Source: Streptomyces sp. NL15-2K (GTDB lineage Bacteria; Actinomycetota; Actinomycetes; Streptomycetales; Streptomycetaceae). Taken from it: a stretch of DNA of 64,000 bases. Position numbers and translations under genes: made by a program. The stretch is from positions 11,221,001 through 11,285,000 of the forward strand of contig NZ_CP130630.1 in assembly GCF_030551255.1 (NCBI RefSeq), in the 5' to 3' direction. Below, piece after piece: positions 63,408 through 64,000 of this stretch; the stretch's first letter is position 1, and each line of letters begins with the position of its first letter. The notes beneath the pieces were generated by a model, which was not told where the DNA came from, made no database searches, and saw nothing but the letters and a program-made list of their open reading frames with translations.

Positions 63408-63536
63408 GAGAAAAACGTTGCAACAAGATGTCGCGCACACATCCGCGGCACACGGCCGATCTCTTCCTCGGCTTCTCTGGATATGGCGCGGACGTTCCAG
63501 GCCGCCTACGGTGAAGGCGACCTAAAAACGTTTTAG
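63408..63536. promoter_or_regulatory. Candidate LacI-type operators in the MFS/glycosidase divergent region
   Basis: CTAAAAACGTTTTAG (63522-63536) is a near-perfect palindrome just before the glycosidase ribosome-binding site. A weaker AAAACGTT site is at 63412-63419. Both carry the central CG of LacI-family sites, but they differ from GTTTACGTAAAC, so a different regulator is likely. The whole 63346-63552 region holds no gene. Confidence 0.5.
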
Positions 63537-63552
63537 GGGAAGGACCGCATCC

Positions 63553-64000
63553 GTGATCTCCCCCGCACTGGAGCAGCTCTTCGAGGATCCGCCCCGGGAC
63601 TTCGGTCCCACGCCGCTGTGGTGGTGGTCGGGCGCGAAGGTCACCCGCGAGCGCCTCGCTTGGCAGATGCGCGGGTTCGCGGAGGGCGGCATCCACAACC
63701 TCGTCGTGATCAACCTGGCCCCGGCAGGCCCGAGTTTCGGCGCCCGCGCCGACGAGCCGGCGTGGTTCGGCGAGGAGTGGTGGGAACGCTTCACCGACGC
63801 CTGCGAGATCGCCCGGGACCTGGGCACGCGCCTGTGGTTCTACGACCAGATCGGGTTCTCCGGCGCCAATGTCCAAGGGAGCGTCACCCGACGGCACCCC
63901 GAGGCGGCGGGCCGGGCCCTGCGCTCGCGCCGGGCCGTCGTCTCCGGCGGCACCGTCGCCTTGGAGGGTCCCGAGACGCTGGTGGGCGCGTACGACATGA
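63553..64000 (+). CDS. GH106-like (alpha-L-rhamnosidase-type) glycosidase, 3' end missing
   Basis: The first 149 codons are visible, with no stop before the window ends. GTG 63553 has GGGGAAGGA 8 bases upstream. The start FGPTPLWWWSGAKVTRERLAWQM, then NLVVINLAP and LWFYDQIGFSGANVQG, resembles the N-terminal region of GH106-type rhamnosidases and related large actinobacterial glycosidases. No signal peptide is visible, so a cytoplasmic enzyme acting on imported oligosaccharides is suggested. It is divergent from the MFS-isomerase pair and may share their regulator. Confidence 0.6.
   Translation, partial: MISPALEQLFEDPPRDFGPTPLWWWSGAKVTRERLAWQMRGFAEGGIHNLVVINLAPAGPSFGARADEPAWFGEEWWERFTDACEIARDLGTRLWFYDQIGFSGANVQGSVTRRHPEAAGRALRSRRAVVSGGTVALEGPETLVGAYDM

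Overview
The window is high-GC DNA (roughly 70% G+C, strong G/C bias at third codon positions, many GTG starts, frequent ATGA/GTGA stop-start overlaps) and looks like a Streptomyces chromosome. Supporting families are DUF397/XRE regulator pairs, PF04672-type SAM methyltransferases, SpoIIE phosphatases with HATPase partners, a CebR-type operator and Streptomyces-style intergenic palindromes. No rRNA, tRNA or CRISPR array was seen.

Region A (1-26,661) is a large catabolic island. It opens with a truncated SDR and two divergent TetR genes. It then holds a 2-oxoacid dehydrogenase operon (E1a, E1b, E2), a VOC protein, two Rieske non-heme iron oxygenase alpha subunits, a [2Fe-2S] ferredoxin, a phthalate-dioxygenase-type reductase, several dehydrogenases, an unusual PEP-swivel protein and an ABM monooxygenase-like protein. 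A CUT2-like ABC uptake system, an acyl-CoA dehydrogenase, an acyl-CoA ligase, a histidine phosphatase and a thiolase complete it. Together they suggest uptake, ring or side-chain hydroxylation, CoA activation and beta-oxidation-like breakdown of an aromatic or alicyclic acid. The substrate cannot be read from sequence.

Region B (26,810-36,480) is a compact two-gene biosynthetic locus. One 2,726-residue protein carries acid ligase-ACP-KS-AT-DH-KR-ACP-TE, and it is translationally coupled to a phenol-type flavin-dependent halogenase. It is predicted to make a short unsaturated, halogenated carboxylic acid, or a longer product if the module iterates.

Region C (36,500-44,246) is a peptide-utilisation operon: proline iminopeptidase and a five-gene Dpp/Opp transporter, divergent from a GntR regulator across a clear 27-bp operator palindrome.

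Region D (44,307-57,321) is mixed: a secreted BNR-repeat protein, HtpG, a cellulose-type AA10 LPMO behind a CebR-like box, and an orphan double-glycine leader peptide (RiPP-like). These are followed by a metallo-beta-lactamase-fold pseudogene split by a 198-bp MITE, a CapA-like protein, two PF04672 methyltransferases, an XRE/DUF397 pair and a HATPase/SpoIIE pair.

Region E (57,398-64,000) is a sugar and plant-polysaccharide locus: a LacI regulator with twin operators, a GH5 endoglucanase, a sugar-isomerase-like protein, an MFS transporter and the start of a GH106-like glycosidase. A second MITE copy and a related 273-bp element lie inside it.

Most worth follow-up are the ligase-PKS-halogenase pair, the orphan RiPP-like precursor, and the MITE family whose insertion into the MBL gene can be reconstructed exactly.
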